From Nitrospira sp. (GTDB lineage: Bacteria; Nitrospirota; Nitrospiria; Nitrospirales; Nitrospiraceae), in NCBI GenBank assembly GCA_030123605.1, contig CP126123.1:806001-870000 (forward strand): a stretch of DNA of 64,000 bases, read 5' to 3'. Below, piece by piece: positions 60,701 through 64,000 of this stretch. The notes beneath the pieces were generated by a model. That model searched no databases and was not told where the DNA came from. It worked only from the letters and a program-made list of their open reading frames with translations. Each line of letters opens with the position of its first letter. Position 1 is the stretch's first letter. Both the position numbers and the translations under genes were made by a program.

Positions 60701-60997
60701 CCAATCCAGATATTCCAACGGCACCGCCACCTGCTTGTGCACCACCTGCAACGGCCGCTTCTGCCGCTCCCACACAAACGCCGTCCGCAGCACCCCATGC
60801 CGGTCCATCACCTGCTGCCACGCTTGCCGAAACGCCGCCACGTCCAGCGGCCCGTCCCACCCATACCGGTCCTGCATCAGGTACATCCCCGAGCCCGGCT
60901 CCAGCAGCGTATGAAACAACAACCCCTCCTGCATCGGCGACAACGGATAGATGTCCTCAATATTCGCCGACGCCTGCTTCGTCTGAGTCTCAGTCAT
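57746..60997 (-). CDS. NRPS, C-A-T (Dab-type module)
   Basis: This 1083-residue synthetase has C 15-450 (DCL type, same YHLILMDAW motif), A 470-960 with code DIWELTADDK (2,4-diaminobutyrate by recall) and T 985-1055 (FFELGGHSLLAVQL). Its C-terminal tail is acidic (LSESEAERLLADESPVL) and may dock with the next synthetase. It has no E domain, so its residue should stay L, which matches the LCL domain that follows. The start is 4 bases after the preceding NRPS stop and the next gene begins 41 bases on. Most of it is a near copy of the first module of the NRPS at 45154-52917. Confidence 0.93.
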   Translation of the reverse strand: MTETQTKQASANIEDIYPLSPMQEGLLFHTLLEPGSGMYLMQDRYGWDGPLDVAAFRQAWQQVMDRHGVLRTAFVWERQKRPLQVVHKQVAVPLEYLDWRDRSAAAQAQGVEEVLAQELATGFDLGKVPLLRLRLIRTGATTYRITRSYHLILMDAWCFSVLMVDFFRFYEALVAGRPLAVPKPRPYREYIAWLQQQDMQEAEGFWREQLRGFTVPTPVGVLRDRPAEWRGPDPVADAVVTLSEETTAALQAWATRHRVTLNTLVQGAWAWLLSRYSGETEVVFGVTVAGRPPGLAGVEDMVGLFINSLPLRVTVAGDRDVVSWLQELFAQNLRLRQYEYAPLVQIQSWSEVPRGRALFDSLLVFENLPVDSSLTNQNLPFRVCQEGDRTHTNYPLTVVIVPLKALELQLTYDRRQCEEATIRRMLAQFQGVLEQLVAGPGRRLGEVTVLSAAEVREQTRTWNETGAAYPAEQSVAELFEAQVARTPAAVAVQGGAEALTYAELDARAAQVAGGLVAAGVGPDTVVAVLAARGVEWVTLLLGILKAGGGYLPLDPTHPPARWGQLLTQGHVRQVLTTEAERHRLEPLVAERPDLRVATRASLPAGRYPRPPRRTHPQQVGYVLFTSGSTGQPKGAVVSQQGMVNNVWGKLPVLGLTSRDVVAQTAGVGFDISVWQGLSALLCGGRVEILSDDVVQEPVRLLAEFARTGVTVAELVPSLLREVVAVEPAPALPALRWLLPTGEAVTPELCRAWLTRYPTVPLLNAYGPAECADDVAYYPLTRAPGAEETVVPIGRPAANLELYVLNADLAPVPVGVTGELWIGGVGVGRGYLGEPGRTAAAFGPHPFSEQPGQRLYRTGDLGRYRADGTLEFLGRRDQQVKVRGVRIELGEIEARLREHPAIGQAVVVARAEPAGSKRLVGYLVTTAPVAVAAVREFLGRRLPEYMVPAVYVVLDKLPLTPNGKVDRKALPAPEAGDLPRPVAYAPPATPTEARLATIWAELLGVAQVGRHDNFFELGGHSLLAVQLMSRVRKHFRTELALRDLFEASTVAGLADLIEESLTRQLEVLSESEAERLLADESPVL

Positions 60998-61020
60998 GGG
61001 CTTATCCTATCTCGTTCAAT
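57930..61020 (-). repeat. Near-identical C-A-T repeat, copy in third NRPS gene
   Basis: This partner of 49850-52940 includes the true 3' end of the upstream NRPS gene (its final LNEIG and stop). That makes this locus the likely donor. It has much higher C/G bias than the flanking NRPS DNA. Confidence 0.92.
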
Positions 61021-64000
61021 AAGTCGTGAAGTTCGTCATCCGTTAACCCGGCTGCCTTAAAATCACTGGCCATCACTCCGCCGGCGCCGGGACTGAGACA
61101 ATGAGCGATCAGTTCCCGCAAGGCTTGGACATAGCGATCGGCAAGACTTCGCATCGAGGGCGCATCGCGATCGGTCGACGGATAGGTCCAGTCGATCGAC
61201 AATTGGTGTTCGAGGACTTGGATGTTCACATCCAGAATTTCACGCCGTTTGCTTGTCGAATCGCGCGTAGGTCCCGTTGATTCGTGCGCCAAAGCGAACA
61301 ACGTCTCACCTTCCAGCGCGATATCCAGTTGGCCGAGATAATTGAAGCAGACAGCAGGGCACGGTTCCTTCATCAACGCATGCCGCTGCTCAGCGTCCCG
61401 GCTGAGATAACGCAGAATACCGTACCCGATCCCTTTATTCGGGACCCGTCGCAATTGTTCCTTGATGGCTTGTATCGCTTCGCCCGGTCCTCCTGTTCCC
61501 GGTGTGAGCGTGACCGGGAAACGAGTGGTAAACCAGCCGACCGTGCGAGACACGTCCACGCCGTCGAACAGATCTTCCCGGCCATGGCCTTCCAATTCCA
61601 CATCGACGGAAGACCGTCCGCTCCACGCGCAGAGTGTCTGAGCCAGCGCCGTGAGGAGAATGTCGTTGATTTCTGTCCGGTAGACCGACGGCACGTCGTG
61701 CAGCAACGCCCGCGTCTCCTCTACGCTGAGACTCATACATTCCGTAGAGGTATCAGCAACCAGGCCCGGTCGTTCGGACGCATCGGACAAGAGCGTCGTC
61801 CGATTGGGGGCTTCCGCCAGCCAATAGGTTCGTTCTTCGGCAAAGGCATCGGAATCCGCATACATCCGCAACCGCTCACTCCAGGTTTTCCATGACGTGG
61901 CCTTAGCCGGCAGTTCGACCGGCTGTTTTCGAACCAGTTGGCGGTACGCCGTCTGTAGGTCTTCCACGAGCACACGCCACGAGACGCCATCGACCACCAA
62001 ATGGTGCACGACCAGTAAGAGACGACTTGATTCCTTTTGCCCACGGTCGAAGTACGCTGCCTGAAGTAAGGGCCCCTCAGTGATGTTAAGGCTTTGTTGC
62101 ACCTCCGTCGCCAACGTTTCGAGCACCAGCGGCCACGACTGATCGTGCCCCCGCATAACCTCCGTAAGGTCAATCCGCCGACAGAGAGTGTGTTTCTCCG
62201 CCGAAGCATAGGCTTGAGTCCACCGGCCTGATGGATCCTGTCGAAATCGCAATCGCAAGGCATCATGATGGTCCACCAAGACCTGCATGGCTCGCTCCAG
62301 CAGCGGCATCTCCATCGGCGTTTGCACCTCCAGCAGTACAGCCTGGTTCCAGTGATGCGGATTCGGATGCTGCGCCTCAAAGAACCACTGTTGAATCGGG
62401 GTGAGCGGTACCGTTCCGGTCACCGGCCCTTGCGAGACCTGACCTTCCTGTTCGCGCACCACGGCGATTTCCGCCAGTTCTGCGATCGTCGGCCGCTCGA
62501 ACAACTGTTTGGGCGTCACCTTAAGGCCGCATCGATGCGCGCGCGCAATGATCTGCAGACTGAGGATGGAGTCGCCCCCCAGCTCAAAAAAATTGTCGTG
62601 GCGCCCGATACGGTCCCGTCGCAAGACCTCTCTCCAGATCTCGGCCAACCGCCGCTCAACGTCGGTCTGTGGAGCGGCATCGGTCTCCCCACTCTGGTCC
62701 CGCAACTGTTCCGGATCAGGCAAGGCCGCTCGGTCCAGTTTGCCGTTTGAGGTCAACGGCAACGAATCCAGCTCGATGATGACTTGCGGCACCATGTAAT
62801 CGGGAAGCTGCCGCGCCAGGCGTGTGCGGAGATCGGTCAGCTGTCCCGTCGAGCCTGAAGTCGGTACCACATAGGCCGCAAGCTGCTTAGCTCCGGCCAC
62901 TCCCTCGCGCATCACCACCACGGCTTCCTGAATCTCCGGATAGTCCCTCAAGTGAGCTTCGATCTCACCCAGTTCAATCCGATAGCCGCGCAGTTTGACT
63001 TGGTGATCCCGTCGACCGAGAAACTCAATGGTACCGTCCTCGCGATAGCTCGCCTGGTCGCCGGTCCGATACATGCGTGCTCCGGTCTGAGGGTCGAACG
63101 GGTCCGGCCTGAATCGGTCGGCCGTCAATCCCGGCCGTCGGTGGTAGCCATGCGCAAGCCCCGCTCCTCCGAGATAGAGTTCACCTGTTACTCCGACCGG
63201 CGTCGGCTCCAAGTGTCGATCCAAGATGTACGCTCGACTATGGGCAAGCGGACGCCCGAGCGGAACGGTCGCACCCCGGCGCACCCCTTGAGCATCGAGT
63301 CGATGTGTAAGGACCCCGACCGTCGTCTCGGTCGGCCCGTAGTGATTGATCACCGTACAGGCCGGCGCTAAGGCATGGATCCGCTCGACGAGAGTCCACG
63401 TCAATGCCTCCCCTCCCAAAACCAAACACTGCGACGGTAAGACCTGCTCCGGATGAGTCGCGTCCAGCAAACCTGCCAAATGGCTGGGCGTGATCTTCAA
63501 CACGTGAATCTGCTCTCGTTGCATGTATGCCGCCATCTGCTCAGGATGGAACCCCCTGTCAGTCGAGAGGAGATGCAATGTCCGACCGGCGCACAACGCG
63601 CCGAACAGCACGGTATGGCCAAGGTCTGCCGCCACGGTGGAGAGCAAGGCCCACTGGGCGGCTGTCTCTGGCACCGGCATATTCGCCAGCATGCTCGTCA
63701 CGTAACTCACGAGGGCACGATGAGACACGACCACCCCTTTGGGCTGCCCGGTGGAGCCGGACGTATAAATCACATAGGCCACACTCTGCGGATGGGGAGG
63801 CGGTAGGTTTGCATCGGAGCCACCTTCATTGTCTCGATGAATGACATCCTCCACGTCCCACATCCGGATCGTCCGCAACGCCGCGACTGTGTCGGCGGAG
63901 AAGGCCACGCGTACGGCGGTTTGCGTGAGCAACACCTCGACATCGGCATCTTGCAATAGAAACACCAACCGTTCCGGCGGTATCGAAGGCTCTACCGGCA
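61002..64000 (-). CDS. NRPS, partial A-T-E (Asp-type module)
   Basis: The frame is open to the window edge, so the N-terminus and any upstream domains are missing; about 999 residues are visible. The A domain (already inside its first third at the edge) has YVIYTSGSTGQPKGVVVSH and a code read as DLTKVGHVGK, one residue from the aspartate code DLTKVGHIGK that I remember from surfactin synthetase. A T domain (FFELGGDSILSLQ, near 62580) and an E domain (VHHLVVDGVSW, EGHGRE, RTVGWFTT, CFNYLGQ) follow, all intact. D-Asp, or a hydroxylated form if a hydroxylase exists elsewhere, is predicted. The stop is 4 bases before the next NRPS. Confidence 0.92.
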   Translation of the reverse strand, partial: PVEPSIPPERLVFLLQDADVEVLLTQTAVRVAFSADTVAALRTIRMWDVEDVIHRDNEGGSDANLPPPHPQSVAYVIYTSGSTGQPKGVVVSHRALVSYVTSMLANMPVPETAAQWALLSTVAADLGHTVLFGALCAGRTLHLLSTDRGFHPEQMAAYMQREQIHVLKITPSHLAGLLDATHPEQVLPSQCLVLGGEALTWTLVERIHALAPACTVINHYGPTETTVGVLTHRLDAQGVRRGATVPLGRPLAHSRAYILDRHLEPTPVGVTGELYLGGAGLAHGYHRRPGLTADRFRPDPFDPQTGARMYRTGDQASYREDGTIEFLGRRDHQVKLRGYRIELGEIEAHLRDYPEIQEAVVVMREGVAGAKQLAAYVVPTSGSTGQLTDLRTRLARQLPDYMVPQVIIELDSLPLTSNGKLDRAALPDPEQLRDQSGETDAAPQTDVERRLAEIWREVLRRDRIGRHDNFFELGGDSILSLQIIARAHRCGLKVTPKQLFERPTIAELAEIAVVREQEGQVSQGPVTGTVPLTPIQQWFFEAQHPNPHHWNQAVLLEVQTPMEMPLLERAMQVLVDHHDALRLRFRQDPSGRWTQAYASAEKHTLCRRIDLTEVMRGHDQSWPLVLETLATEVQQSLNITEGPLLQAAYFDRGQKESSRLLLVVHHLVVDGVSWRVLVEDLQTAYRQLVRKQPVELPAKATSWKTWSERLRMYADSDAFAEERTYWLAEAPNRTTLLSDASERPGLVADTSTECMSLSVEETRALLHDVPSVYRTEINDILLTALAQTLCAWSGRSSVDVELEGHGREDLFDGVDVSRTVGWFTTRFPVTLTPGTGGPGEAIQAIKEQLRRVPNKGIGYGILRYLSRDAEQRHALMKEPCPAVCFNYLGQLDIALEGETLFALAHESTGPTRDSTSKRREILDVNIQVLEHQLSIDWTYPSTDRDAPSMRSLADRYVQALRELIAHCLSPGAGGVMASDFKAAGLTDDELHDLLNEIG

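Noticed and set aside
49850-61020. Large exact repeats as an IS element or CRISPR-like array
   Set aside because: The repeats encode in-frame NRPS domains and lack transposase genes or terminal inverted repeats. No CRISPR array was seen anywhere in the window.

Overview
The window reads like part of a chromosome of a Gram-negative, GC-rich Nitrospirota bacterium, most likely Nitrospira. This rests on gene content and style: a flagellar operon under sigma-54 activators, the anaerobic (cbi) cobalamin route with a CbiX-ferredoxin chelatase and a DUF3209-like protein, TonB systems, and an interspersed repeat resembling ones I remember from Nitrospira. I could not confirm it by database search. 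Almost every gene lies on the minus strand; the exceptions are one tRNA and one TonB-dependent receptor.

Region 1 (1-13265) is flagellar. In transcription order (high to low coordinates) it holds an NtrC-type activator (11850-13265); a TPR lipoprotein-like or exported protein, a cytosolic histidine kinase and a second NtrC-type activator in one overlapping operon (11671-6793); then flgB-flgC-fliE-fliF-fliG-fliH-fliI-fliJ (6624-1). Good sigma-54 (-24/-12) promoters precede flgB and the TPR gene. A tandem repeat and a FleQ-box-like palindrome lie upstream of them. FliH carries an N-terminal phospho-receiver domain, which is unusual.

Region 2 (13500-14500) has tRNA-Thr(TGT) and a Phd/YefM-type antitoxin followed by a frameshifted, stop-containing RelE/ParE toxin relic.

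Region 3 (14605-26211) is a 13-gene cobalamin (corrin ring) operon, cbiX to cbiA, behind a cobalamin riboswitch with its own terminator. No precorrin-6A reductase (CbiJ/CobK) is recognisable; a ferredoxin-reductase-like protein and several small unknown proteins sit in the operon.

Region 4 (26278-35452) is a cobalamin uptake operon: btuB, tonB, an unknown protein, btuF, btuC, btuD, a ferredoxin-like fusion protein and a Cys-rich CWC protein. It is headed by two cobalamin riboswitches in series. A MITE-like element separates it from the cbi operon.

Region 5 (35501-41884) is a CzcCBA/CusCBA-type heavy-metal RND efflux operon led by a His-rich small exported protein.

Region 6 (42170-64000) is a siderophore-like locus: a TonB-dependent receptor with an STN signalling domain (plus strand) converges on four consecutive NRPS genes (minus strand), the first of which runs off the window. 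Domain order is A-T-E / C-A-T / C-A-T-E / C-A-T-C-A-T-E. The C-domain subtypes fit a colinear chain with predicted D-Asp, L-Dab, D-X, L-Dab, Dab. Two modules and a third A-T unit are near-identical DNA repeats. One junction keeps a fossil of the neighbouring gene's 3' end, the last epimerase-like domain is degenerate, and there is no thioesterase. This NRPS locus and the receiver-FliH fusion are the most novel-looking parts.
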